A DNA stretch of 48,426 nucleotides from Deltaproteobacteria bacterium (lineage in GTDB: Bacteria > Myxococcota_A > Polyangia > JAAYKL01), in NCBI GenBank assembly GCA_028713995.1, contig JAQTNF010000019.1, positions 1-48,426 of the forward strand. The letters run 5' to 3'. A program made the translations under genes and the position numbers. Every line of letters starts with the position of its first letter. Position 1 is the stretch's first letter. Under the pieces are notes generated by a model. That model worked only from the letters and a program-made list of their open reading frames with translations. It made no database searches and was not told the DNA's origin. Below are positions 1 through 7,721 of the stretch, piece after piece.

Positions 1-1365
1 GGGCGACACCTCGACGCATTCCTTCGGGTTCGTGTTGCAGTTCACCGCTTGCGGCACGTTGAAGCCGATGGCCACGAGGTAGACCGGCGCCGCAGTCGAG
101 CTGATGTGGCTGGTCACGTCGTACAGCTCTCCGGCTTCCTCCATCGAGGAACGCCATGGGCAGTCGAAGACGTGCCCCGAGTTGCCGCTCTCCGGCCTGG
201 GACGCCACATGTCATCCAGCCCCGCGTCCCCGTCCGGATTGCCCGTGCAGGTCCCGGCCGGGAACTCGAAATCGGCCGTGGGCTGGCCGTCGCTGATCAG
301 GATCGCCATCTTGGGCCGGCACTGGTAATAGCGGTCGGTGCCCGCGACCGGATACCCGATCTTCGCGCCCGCCGTGGGCAGCACGCTCGGGTCGTTCGCG
401 AAGTAGTGTCCCACGTCGTCGATCAGCGCGGCGACGGGTGAGCAGTTGACCGGCTCCATGCTCTCGAGCATGCTGCGCACGGCCTGGTTCGTCTCGCCGG
501 GCGATATGCCGACGCGCACCATGCCTCCGACCGCGTCCGCCCTGCTCGCGCGGGCCCCCGCGTTCCAGTTGAGGGTGATGCCCTCGTTGATCCAGGTCCG
601 CTCCGGGCCGTAGTCCCAGAGCCGTTTGTGCTCGGTGCACTCGGCGCCCGAGCACATCGGCATGTTGTCGTAGACCATGGCCCCTAACTTCACGGACATG
701 TTGTACCGGTCGAGGATGCCGTTGCTCGCGCGCGGCAGAGAGACGGGGTGGAGGTTCCAGCACGCCTGGCCGCCGCCGGTCGTGGCGAACCAGTCCGCGG
801 TCGGGCTGCCCTGGCACCAGATCTGGCCCCCGGCCGTGGGCACGGCCACGGTCACGAGGTCGGAGTTCGTGGTGGGGTCCGGGCCCACGCACTGGAACAC
901 GGCGCCGCCGGGGTGCTTGTGCCAGTTTTCGTCGAGGCACGCCACGGCGCGGAAATGCGGATACCACGTCTCGCGGAACTCGCTCATGTTCTGGGGCACG
1001 TACGGGGCCATGACGGCGCGGTTGAGGCCGTTCAGCGACGGGCGGTAGCCCGCGGGCTCCATCGAGCAGTGGTAGTTGGGCCCCACGTCGCCGAGGAGCA
1101 CGTCGAGGAGCTTCTGCCACGCGGTCTTCTTCGTCACGTCGTTGTCCCTGCACGCCATCGCGGACCAGTCCCACGGGGTGGGGATATTGGCCGGGCGCTC
1201 CCTGTAGTCGCTCCGCCAGTCCATGCTCCCCGACGAGTCGATGACCAGCATCACCGCCGGGTCGACCACTTCGCCCGAGATCTGCGCGCCCGCCGGCGGC
1301 GCGGCGAGCATCGGGATCGCCGCCAGGACCGCGCCGAGGAACAAGGGGGTTGCTCTCGTTTTCAT
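1..1365 (-). CDS. pilY1: PilY1-like type IV pilus tip adhesin, N-terminal part (runs off left edge)
   Basis: The visible 455 residues begin with a signal peptide (hydrophobic residues about 8-25, ending Ala-Gly-Ala-Gln). A von Willebrand factor A domain follows, with a textbook MIDAS motif DSSGSM near residue 38 and a later ILISDGQPT segment. The long Cys- and Trp-rich insertions inside the vWA fold are typical of PilY1-type proteins, which sit at the pilus tip with the minor pilins and act in adhesion and surface sensing. Two ATGs lie 6 bases apart; I chose the one at 1365 because AAGGGGG then sits 6 bases upstream, whereas the ATG at 1371 would touch it. It is last in the fimT-pilV-pilW-pilX-pilY1 order, 11 bases after pilX. 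The C-terminal beta-propeller expected for the family would lie outside the window, so completeness cannot be judged. Confidence 0.85.
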   Translation of the reverse strand, partial: MKTRATPLFLGAVLAAIPMLAAPPAGAQISGEVVDPAVMLVIDSSGSMDWRSDYRERPANIPTPWDWSAMACRDNDVTKKTAWQKLLDVLLGDVGPNYHCSMEPAGYRPSLNGLNRAVMAPYVPQNMSEFRETWYPHFRAVACLDENWHKHPGGAVFQCVGPDPTTNSDLVTVAVPTAGGQIWCQGSPTADWFATTGGGQACWNLHPVSLPRASNGILDRYNMSVKLGAMVYDNMPMCSGAECTEHKRLWDYGPERTWINEGITLNWNAGARASRADAVGGMVRVGISPGETNQAVRSMLESMEPVNCSPVAALIDDVGHYFANDPSVLPTAGAKIGYPVAGTDRYYQCRPKMAILISDGQPTADFEFPAGTCTGNPDGDAGLDDMWRPRPESGNSGHVFDCPWRSSMEEAGELYDVTSHISSTAAPVYLVAIGFNVPQAVNCNTNPKECVEVSP

Positions 1366-1376
1366 GTTCATCCCCC

Positions 1377-2009
1377 TTACCTTCCGATGGCCGTAATCGG
1401 GCCGATCATGATGCGGGAAAGGGCCGCGGCCCTGCCCCTCGCGTAGAGGGCGCTCGCTGCGTTCGTCAGCGGGGCGCCGTAGCTCGCTTCACTCTTCATC
1501 TCGAAATAGTACCAGTCGTAATTTCGGTTGTCGTTTGTGGTCGAGAAGCCTTTCTCGGGAGGCGCCAGGATCGGCGAGCGCTGCTCGATGGCGATGTCCG
1601 CGAACGCGGCCGAAAGGGTGGGCGTCAAGGCCAGGGGAGTCCTGCCGGAGAGCTCGTCGTCCGGGATGACGCCGGCGTCGTGGTCCATGCCGGGGTCGAG
1701 CTTCGGGCTGAAGCGCAGATGGATCCCGGACTGCAGGGTCGACGTCGTAAACTGGGTCTTGTAGTTGTCTCCGGGCGGGATGTCCCAGTTCCGGCGCATG
1801 TCGGTGGCGACCATGGCGATGGCCGACTCGGCCAGGGAGGCCGCCTGCGTGCTGTCGAGGTACGAGCCCGCCGACCGGAGCTCGAACTGGGTGTGGCGCA
1901 TGGCGAGCAGTCCGAGCCCCGTGAACATGATGACGAGCAGCAGCACGACCAGCAGGATGGCGCCATCCTGCCGTTCTCGCCGTCCGTGTTTCGAATGAGG
2001 CTTTGCCAT
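1377..2009 (-). CDS. pilX: PilX-like minor pilin / GspK-type pseudopilin
   Basis: A 210-residue protein with a short basic leader (to about residue 16, ending Gln-Asp-Gly), then a cleavage-site Gly followed by a strongly hydrophobic helix (GAILLVVLLLVIMFTGLGLL) and the segment AASLAESAIAM that usually follows the helix in PilX proteins. There is no Glu at mature position 5, as is common for PilX/GspK-like tip subunits. It would be processed by prepilin peptidase and join the pilus initiation complex with PilV, PilW and the FimT-like pilin. It lies 14 bases after pilW and 11 bases before the PilY1 gene. Family assignment rests on the helix and gene order; the globular part is not recognisable by eye. 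Confidence 0.8.
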   Translation of the reverse strand: MAKPHSKHGRRERQDGAILLVVLLLVIMFTGLGLLAMRHTQFELRSAGSYLDSTQAASLAESAIAMVATDMRRNWDIPPGDNYKTQFTTSTLQSGIHLRFSPKLDPGMDHDAGVIPDDELSGRTPLALTPTLSAAFADIAIEQRSPILAPPEKGFSTTNDNRNYDWYYFEMKSEASYGAPLTNAASALYARGRAAALSRIMIGPITAIGR

Positions 2010-2023
2010 CGCCCGCTCCTTCC

Positions 2024-3313
2024 CTACATGAGCAAATCCGACCTGGCCGCAAGGTTCGGCATGGCGACCTCGGTGACGACCGTGGAGAGCTTGTACGCCA
2101 CGCCCTTCTTCTCCTTGCAGTCCCCAAGCTTGCGGTTCGTCAGCGTGTAGCGCACGAGCCTTCCCACGCCCGTGTCCGTGTCCGTGCTCGTATCCGTGCC
2201 TTCGGAATCAAACCCCGCGTAATCGACCGTATTGTCGGCCTTCTCGGACCGGATCGTGAGCCGGATGAGCGCCGAGCGGATGTGCTCCGGCCCGTACGTG
2301 TAATTGTCCGCGCACGACAGGTCCAAGGAGTTCGTCACCCCGCCGCCCACTGTCGCGGGCAGGACGTAGGTCGTGTTGTCCGGGAAGAACTCGGCAACGG
2401 GCGAAGCCGCGGCCAGATCCCCCGCGGTGTACGAATGCACGTCGAGCCGGCGCCGGCCGTTCGCCTCGACCATGTCGACGGGCCTGAACCACACCTGGAA
2501 GTCCTCCACGTGATCCGCGACCACGGTCCGCGTCTTGCCCGCGAGCGCCAGGTTGATCTTGCCCAGGCTTGCGGTGCTGCAGTCGGACGCGGACGAGCCT
2601 TCGAACTTCACCATGTACTTGACGAGCTGCCTGTTCACCCCGGTGCATTCGTCGCCACCCATGTTGACCGTTTCGGCGACATCCTCGGTCCTGTAGAAGA
2701 GCGTCTGGCTCGCCGATACCCAGACCGTGTCACCCACGGTGAACCCCTCGTCGGTGAGATCGCTCTGCCATAGTGTCAGGGTGCACTGGCCGGTGGTGGA
2801 GAGGCTTTCGATCCACGCGTCGAGCGTGCCGCCCGTGGGGCCGACGATGTGCGCGTACGCGTAAAGCGAATTGAACTGCCGCGTGCATTCGTCCCCGCTG
2901 CTCAGGAGATCCGGGATGATGACCCGATTCGTCCCCACGGCGAGCCCCTGATAGATTTTCGACCCGAGGAAGTTGCCGGTGATGAGAATCGCGTCCGGAG
3001 CACCGCTCGCCCGGTTCAGCTGCACGACGGCGCGCCTGTACATGGCCGTGGAGCCCGGGGGGGCCATCGACTTGCGGTCGATGACCGTATTCGGCGACAC
3101 CGACAGGCCCGTCCGGCTGAAGTCGTTGGCGAGCACGCTCATGCCCATGCGCGCACGCTGCATGGCCTCGGTCTCCATCTGCTGCTTCGTGGTCTGGCTC
3201 GCCATGCCGCGCGTGATGAAATAGAACGGCGTCACGATGATCGCTCCGATGGCGAGCGCGATCATCATCTCCATGAGCGTGAAGCCCCGCTGCCTCGTGA
3301 GTGAGTCCCTCAT
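2024..3313 (-). CDS. pilW: PilW-like minor pilin
   Basis: A 429-residue prepilin. The leader ends RQRG and is followed by FTLMEMMIALAIGAIIV, the class III signal with Glu at mature position 5. The length and position match PilW. I chose the ATG at 3313 because it overlaps the pilV stop codon as ATGA; a longer reading frame extends upstream, but its extra 45 residues are Arg/Gly-rich and lie antisense-like within pilV. Cys-containing segments in the globular part suggest disulfides outside the cell. Near residues 370-380 there is a short Thr-Asp run (TDTSTDTDTG) reminiscent of the Asp-rich linkers in the lipoproteins elsewhere in the window. Confidence 0.85.
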   Translation of the reverse strand: MRDSLTRQRGFTLMEMMIALAIGAIIVTPFYFITRGMASQTTKQQMETEAMQRARMGMSVLANDFSRTGLSVSPNTVIDRKSMAPPGSTAMYRRAVVQLNRASGAPDAILITGNFLGSKIYQGLAVGTNRVIIPDLLSSGDECTRQFNSLYAYAHIVGPTGGTLDAWIESLSTTGQCTLTLWQSDLTDEGFTVGDTVWVSASQTLFYRTEDVAETVNMGGDECTGVNRQLVKYMVKFEGSSASDCSTASLGKINLALAGKTRTVVADHVEDFQVWFRPVDMVEANGRRRLDVHSYTAGDLAAASPVAEFFPDNTTYVLPATVGGGVTNSLDLSCADNYTYGPEHIRSALIRLTIRSEKADNTVDYAGFDSEGTDTSTDTDTGVGRLVRYTLTNRKLGDCKEKKGVAYKLSTVVTEVAMPNLAARSDLLM

Positions 3314-3930
3314 CGCGCCAGCTCCCGCGTGTTGACCGCCACCAGCTCGACGACGTTCACGTCCTCGATGCGCGCCCCGCCGGAATCGAAGAACGTCGAA
3401 GTGCAATCCTTCCACGTGCCCGCGGCGAAGTGGTGCGGTTTGGGCCATGCCACCCGCACGCGCAGCTTCCAGATCATGGCGTTCGCGAGGTCCTGCTGCT
3501 GGAACGACTGCGTGTCCATGGGCGTGGCCATGAAGTTCACGCAGAACCGCGCCGTGCCCTCCAGGTCGCTCGTGCCGAGGAAGTTGTCGATCCTGAGGGT
3601 CTTGTCGACCTCGGCCGTGTCGTCGACGGGCAGGAGGTGCCAGTCGTTGACCGCTCCGACCGCTCGCCGCAGCATGGGATACCCGGTTGTGGACGGGAAC
3701 GTGGTCGTCACTCCCGGAGGGTTCTCGGGCCAGGTGGCGATCTCGTTTTCGAGCTCGGTGAGGAAGAAGCGCCCCACGTTGACCGCGGTGGTGTTGTCGA
3801 CGCCGCTCTCCGCGCCCACGATCGCCGCGCGTTGCAGCGCGATGAGGCCGAGCAGTGCGATCATGAACACCACCAGGGACACCATGACCTCGATGAGCGT
3901 GAACCCTGGCTTCCTGCGAGCGTCCCTCAT
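3310..3930 (-). CDS. pilV: PilV-like minor pilin
   Basis: A 206-residue prepilin: basic leader RRKPG, then FTLIEVMVSLVVFMIALLGL, with Glu at mature position 5 and the LIEV-MVSLVV sequence characteristic of PilV. The N-terminal helix continues into LQRAAIVGAES, also usual for the family. It overlaps the upstream fimT-like gene by 4 bases (ATGA) and the downstream pilW by 4 bases, so translation is probably coupled. It would act in priming pilus assembly and in building the tip complex that displays PilY1. Confidence 0.85.
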   Translation of the reverse strand: MRDARRKPGFTLIEVMVSLVVFMIALLGLIALQRAAIVGAESGVDNTTAVNVGRFFLTELENEIATWPENPPGVTTTFPSTTGYPMLRRAVGAVNDWHLLPVDDTAEVDKTLRIDNFLGTSDLEGTARFCVNFMATPMDTQSFQQQDLANAMIWKLRVRVAWPKPHHFAAGTWKDCTSTFFDSGGARIEDVNVVELVAVNTRELAR

Positions 3931-4589
3931 GGCTTCACCCTGCTATACGGGGCGCCGTTCGTGGGAAAGATGACCGCCCGTCGCACGTCCTGCACCTTGG
4001 TCACGTCGCACATCTTATCCTTCTCGAAGCGGTTGAACACGACCGCCGCGCCGTCGTTCAGGGGGCCCGCGGCGTCGCCCGTATCAATCTGCGTCGAGCC
4101 GCCGCACGACGGTGTCCAGGTGCCGGTCGCCCCCGGTCTGACACGCAGCTCGCCCCATCCCGTGTAGCACAGCCCGAACCCTGTCGTCCGATCGAGCTCG
4201 ATGGACTCCGTACAGCCGCTGCCCGTGTCAGTGAGCGCCGAGCCCCCGCACATGCCCACGCCCGCCATGAGGTAATTGGGGTCCTCCATCACGGTGCTTT
4301 GAAAATTCACGTTGACCGTTGCGGACGAGCACTCCGCTCCGGCCAGGGTCCGGATCCACGCCTGGTTCTTGCGCACCTCGAGCACGGCCGCCTTGCGCGT
4401 CTGCATGGCGAGCGCGCGGGTCTCACCCGCAACCTGGGTGAAGCCGTCCACCATGACCATGAGGTAGTTGCGATAGCGGACCTGGGTGATGCTCGGCACC
4501 GCGAGCGCGGCGAAGATCCCGATGATGACGATCACCACCATCAGCTCGAGGAGCGTAAATCCATCGGATGTCTTTTTTGTCGTATTCAT
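3927..4589 (-). CDS. fimT: FimT/GspH-like pseudopilin, first gene of the minor-pilin operon
   Basis: A 220-residue prepilin with leader ending TSDG and the helix FTLLELMVVIVIIGIFAALA, followed by AVPSITQVRYRNYL, which fits the GspH/FimT pseudopilin group. Paired Cys residues in the C-terminal part (for example around 100, 120 and 130) suggest an oxidised extracellular domain. It opens the operon; the ATG at 4589 is preceded by an AAGAGAAG-type ribosome site and an AT-rich promoter segment (see 4613-4634). FimT-like pilins have been linked to DNA uptake in other bacteria, but nothing in this sequence shows that directly. Confidence 0.82.
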   Translation of the reverse strand: MNTTKKTSDGFTLLELMVVIVIIGIFAALAVPSITQVRYRNYLMVMVDGFTQVAGETRALAMQTRKAAVLEVRKNQAWIRTLAGAECSSATVNVNFQSTVMEDPNYLMAGVGMCGGSALTDTGSGCTESIELDRTTGFGLCYTGWGELRVRPGATGTWTPSCGGSTQIDTGDAAGPLNDGAAVVFNRFEKDKMCDVTKVQDVRRAVIFPTNGAPYSRVKP

Positions 4590-4612
4590 GACACTTCTCT
4601 TCGTTACCTAAT

Positions 4613-4634
4613 ATTATATGCAAAGATCATTCCG
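4613..4634 (-). promoter_or_regulatory. Candidate promoter of the minor-pilin operon (sigma-54-like, overlapping a TATAAT)
   Basis: On the minus strand CGGAATGATCTTTGCA (4619-4634) has GG and GC separated by exactly 10 bases and matches 9 of the 12 fixed positions of the sigma-54 consensus TGGCACG-N4-TTGCW. Immediately downstream is a perfect TATAAT (4613-4618), but no good -35 hexamer lies at 16-18 bases. Either reading puts the start of transcription about 15-20 bases before the fimT ATG. Pilin genes are often RpoN/PilR-dependent, which favours the sigma-54 reading without proving it. Confidence 0.4.
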
Positions 4635-4857
4635 CTTGTTCGATACTCCCTGCATCCATCAACGAGCAAGTTCCCTGCCGTTTCGAAGGTCTGCATCCGC
4701 AATCCCACCCACTACGGCGTATTCCGGAGCCTCCGGGAGTGTTCAGGACGTGAAAAATGAAGTATATGGTGGGGGCCAACGCGAATCTCGGACAGCGTTC
4801 CGAAGACGTACCGATTTGCAGGGATTTCGCCCCTGTGAAAAAAATGCGGGGTTGAAC

Positions 4858-5856
4858 ATGACCGGGAAAATACGACTTTGTGCCGTCCGGGCGGTCCTCC
4901 TGCCGGCATGCTGTGCCGCCCTCTCCTGCTCCGACAACGTGCCCGCATCGCCTCCGAGCCGGCCTCCGGCAGTGGAAACCCCGGCTCCGACCGCTCCCCC
5001 CATGGTGTTCGAGGGACCCGGAGCAGTGCTCCCGCGGACCGTGGGCGCGTGGAAGGTCAAGTCCTCGCCGCGGTACTTCGGCCCGGACAACCTGTACGAT
5101 CTCATTGACGGCGGCGCCGACGTGTACACGCGCTTCGGCATGACCCGCATGGTCACCGCGGACTACGGCGACGCGACGCGGCCGCAGCTCACCGCGACCG
5201 TGGAAATCTACGATATGGGCGGCGCGAAGAACGCGTACGGCCGAGCGGCGCGTTTCCTCTCTGGCCGCACGGACGCGGCTGTCGCGGGCCAGGGGTTGCC
5301 GTCCGGGCTCGAGAGCCGCGGCGTGTTCGGCGGCGCGGACGCGGTCTTCTGGAAATCCCGGTTCCTCGTTCACCTGACCTTGCTCGACGAATCCCCCTCT
5401 GCCACTCCGGAATCCATGTCCGCCGCGGGCCGCGAGCTCCTGCCTCCCTTCGCCTCCGCGATCGCCTCGGCCATCGCGGACGATCCACCGCCTCCTCCGG
5501 ATCTGTCCCTGTTCCCGTCCGCGGATCGCGTGGCCCGTGGCGATGCGTGGGAGCCCGCGGATCTGCTCGGCATCCCGGGATTCGGCGAGGGCTTCTCGGT
5601 TTCGTACTCCAAGGCGGGCAAGACCTGGATCGCGGTTTCGAGCCCGTCATTCGCGAGCGAGAGCGACGCGCAGGCTGCGCAACTGCGCGTCTCCAAGGGC
5701 CTCGTGAAGGGCGCCCTTCGGGACGGACGCAGGATCGCGCTCGCGGCTGCCGGACACCGGCTCGTGGGCATCGTCGACGAAGGCGAGCCGCCGCTCGCGG
5801 CAACGAGGCTGTCGTCGGTGCTCGCCGAGCTTGCCAAGGGAATGGGCGGCAATTGA
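4858..5856 (+). CDS. Lipoprotein with DUF6599-like domain
   Basis: A 332-residue exported protein. The N-terminus has a signal peptide with lipobox AALSC (Cys about residue 22), then a Pro/Ala-rich linker to about 60. The rest contains the run LYDLIDGGADVYTRFG followed by alternating strands (TATVEIYDMGGAKNAYGRAA), which resembles DUF6599, an uncharacterised family of bacterial envelope proteins. I chose the ATG at 4858 because it gives the signal peptide; the upstream in-frame extension is not coding-like. It stands alone, convergent with the next gene. Function unknown. Confidence 0.75.
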   Translation: MTGKIRLCAVRAVLLPACCAALSCSDNVPASPPSRPPAVETPAPTAPPMVFEGPGAVLPRTVGAWKVKSSPRYFGPDNLYDLIDGGADVYTRFGMTRMVTADYGDATRPQLTATVEIYDMGGAKNAYGRAARFLSGRTDAAVAGQGLPSGLESRGVFGGADAVFWKSRFLVHLTLLDESPSATPESMSAAGRELLPPFASAIASAIADDPPPPPDLSLFPSADRVARGDAWEPADLLGIPGFGEGFSVSYSKAGKTWIAVSSPSFASESDAQAAQLRVSKGLVKGALRDGRRIALAAAGHRLVGIVDEGEPPLAATRLSSVLAELAKGMGGN

Positions 5857-5857
5857 C

Positions 5858-5876
5858 CTGAGAGGCGCCGTCTCAG
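5858..5876. terminator. Candidate bidirectional hairpin between convergent genes
   Basis: CTGAGA and TCTCAG form a 6-bp stem around a 7-base GC-rich loop, located between the stop of the DUF6599-like gene and the stop of the oppositely oriented gene (overlapping its last codons). There is no T-run on either side, so it is at best an atypical terminator. Confidence 0.3.
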
Positions 5877-6433
5877 CGTCCGGCCGCGAGCTCCCGGATC
5901 CTGGCGGCGAGTGCGTCGAGCGGGAGGAAGGCGCACGTGCGATCCCGGGCGAGCCCCAGGCTGTCGGGGCCCGGTTCGCCCACGAGGTTCAGCTCGCCGA
6001 GGGTGCGCTCGGCGTAGCGAACGCCGGTGCGCCCGTCGGTGACCACTCGGAAATGCCCCTGGGCCATGCCCGCCACCGCGAAGCCGCCGACGCCCGCCTC
6101 GAGAAAGAAAAGCGCGGTCTCGCCGGGTTCGAGCTCGACCTCGCCCGGCACGAGGAGCCCTCGGTCGCCTTCTTCGCCGCCGAGGAGCCGCACGACGATC
6201 TCCTCGGGGCCGTGCCCGACCACCCACTGCTCGACCCGGAAGGGGACATCGCGCACGATGGCCCCGCCCGGCAGATGGCGTGTCGCCGCGGCTCCGGCCA
6301 CGCCGATCACCACCGCGTCCGATCCGGCGACGAGCAGCTCAAGGGAGAGCGCCCGGAGCGTCGACGCGATCGCGGCGGGCGCGGGCGGGCACAGCGCGAG
6401 AACCAGGATCAGGGTTGCGGCGAGCCTTGGCAC
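5873..6433 (-). CDS. Small secreted protein of unknown function
   Basis: A 186-residue protein with a signal peptide (residues 1-20, ending Pro-Ala-Ala-Ile-Ala). The mature start STLRALSLELLVAGSDAVVIG resembles a recurrent myxobacterial secreted family in which a short TLxxLSLEELVxxAD motif precedes a small beta-rich domain; I recall that family only as uncharacterised. The start is GTG at 6433 with AAGG 8 bases upstream. It lies 15 bases after alanine dehydrogenase on the same strand, so the two may be co-transcribed. No catalytic motif is visible. Confidence 0.65.
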   Translation of the reverse strand: MPRLAATLILVLALCPPAPAAIASTLRALSLELLVAGSDAVVIGVAGAAATRHLPGGAIVRDVPFRVEQWVVGHGPEEIVVRLLGGEEGDRGLLVPGEVELEPGETALFFLEAGVGGFAVAGMAQGHFRVVTDGRTGVRYAERTLGELNLVGEPGPDSLGLARDRTCAFLPLDALAARIRELAAGR

Positions 6434-6448
6434 GCGGGCGCCTTCGGA

Positions 6449-7564
6449 TCAGCCGAGGACTTCAGAGGGGGGCGTGTACGGCATCTTGAACACGTCGGCC
6501 ACGGGCTTGCAGGTCAGCTTGCCGTTGCACACGTTGAGGCCGGTGAGGAGCCCGTGGTTCTCCTTGCACGCCTTCTTCCAGCCCTTGTTGGCCAGCTCCA
6601 CCGCATACGGGATGGTCTCGTTTGTGAGCGCGAAGGTGGACGTGCGCGGCACGCAGCCGGGCATGTTCGCCACGCAGTAGTGCACGATGCCGTCGACCTC
6701 GAAGACCGGCTCGGCGTGCGTGGTCGGATGCGAGGTCTCGAAGCAGCCGCCCTGGTCGATCGCCACATCCACCATCACCGAACCCTTGCGCATGGTGGAG
6801 AGCATCCCGCGCGTGACGACCCACGGGGCCTTGGCGCCGGCCACGAGCACGCTGCCCACGACCAGATCCGCGTGCTTGACGGCCTTGCGCACGTTCCACG
6901 GGTTCGACTTGAGCGTGCGCAGCCGTCCCTGGTAGATGCGGTCGAGCTCGCGCAGCCGGTTGATGTCCTTGTCCATGATCGTCGTGTTGGCGCCCATGCC
7001 CACGGCCATGGCCGCCGCGTTGCTGCCGACCACGCCCGCGCCGATGATGAGCACATTTGCCGGCTCCGTGCCAGGCACGCCGCCGAGCAGGATGCCGCGT
7101 CCGCCCTGGGGCCGCTCGAGGAACTTGGCGCCCTCGATGATCGACAGACGCCCGGCGACCTCGCTCATGGGCACGAGCAGGGGCAGCCGCCCCTGGCTGT
7201 CCTCGATGGTCTCATACGCGATGCCGACGACGCCCGTGTCGAGCACCCTGCGGGTCAGCTTCTCGTCGCCCGCCAGGTGGAAGTAGGTGAACATGAGCTG
7301 CCCCTTGCGCATCATGGGGAACTCGGGTTCGAGCGGCTCCTTCACCTTGATGATCATGTCCGACTTGGCGAAAATTTCGGACGCTTTGTCGATGATCTTT
7401 GCGCCTACGGTCTTGTATTCGGCGTCGCCGATCCCGGGTCCCTCGCCCGCCTTGGTCTCGACGAGCACCGAGTGCCCGGCGCTGACGAGCATCTCAACCC
7501 CGGCGGGGGTCATGCCGACTCTGTACTCGTGGTTCTTGATTTCCTTGAGGATGCCGACGATCAT
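6449..7564 (-). CDS. ald: Alanine dehydrogenase
   Basis: NAD-dependent interconversion of L-alanine with pyruvate plus ammonium in the cytoplasm. With the ATG at 7564 the protein is 371 residues and its key residues fall on the numbering known from Mycobacterium tuberculosis Ald: Lys75 (in IIKVKEP), His96 (in YFHLAG) and Asp270 (in VAIDQGG). The Rossmann motif IIGAGVVGSNAA lies near residue 175. A GTG three codons upstream (7573) is also in frame; I prefer the ATG because MIVGILKEIKNHEYRVG is the normal family N-terminus. The C-terminal end (GLNVCNGKLTCKPVAD) is also typical. Full length, no oddities. Confidence 0.95.
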   Translation of the reverse strand: MIVGILKEIKNHEYRVGMTPAGVEMLVSAGHSVLVETKAGEGPGIGDAEYKTVGAKIIDKASEIFAKSDMIIKVKEPLEPEFPMMRKGQLMFTYFHLAGDEKLTRRVLDTGVVGIAYETIEDSQGRLPLLVPMSEVAGRLSIIEGAKFLERPQGGRGILLGGVPGTEPANVLIIGAGVVGSNAAAMAVGMGANTTIMDKDINRLRELDRIYQGRLRTLKSNPWNVRKAVKHADLVVGSVLVAGAKAPWVVTRGMLSTMRKGSVMVDVAIDQGGCFETSHPTTHAEPVFEVDGIVHYCVANMPGCVPRTSTFALTNETIPYAVELANKGWKKACKENHGLLTGLNVCNGKLTCKPVADVFKMPYTPPSEVLG

Positions 7565-7721
7565 GTGATTCACCGCCTTGGCTTGGGGTCCATCGTGGGA
7601 CCGTGGACTGGTTTCCTGCTACTCCGCGCAGGTTGGCTTGTCAATCGGCCCCATAGGTTCGAAAGGCCGGTCGAGCCGGTTGGTGCTATGATTCGGGGCA
7701 AGGTTTCTGCAGGAGGGTCCC

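Noticed and set aside
3314-3448. Longer pilW start (45 extra codons).
   Set aside because: The extension overlaps pilV, is Arg/Gly-rich, and would bury the prepilin leader, which must be N-terminal.
4590-4857. Search of the largest intergenic gap for a tRNA, small RNA or small gene.
   Set aside because: No cloverleaf or coding signal seen; apart from the pilin promoter and a short CGGAG-C-CTCCG repeat it appears featureless.
7697-7712. A sigma-54-like match (GGGCAAGGTTTCTGCA) before the LDLa lipoprotein gene.
   Set aside because: Only 9 of 12 positions match, and the predicted start would fall on the ATG at 7722, excluding the perfect AGGAGG ribosome site from the message.
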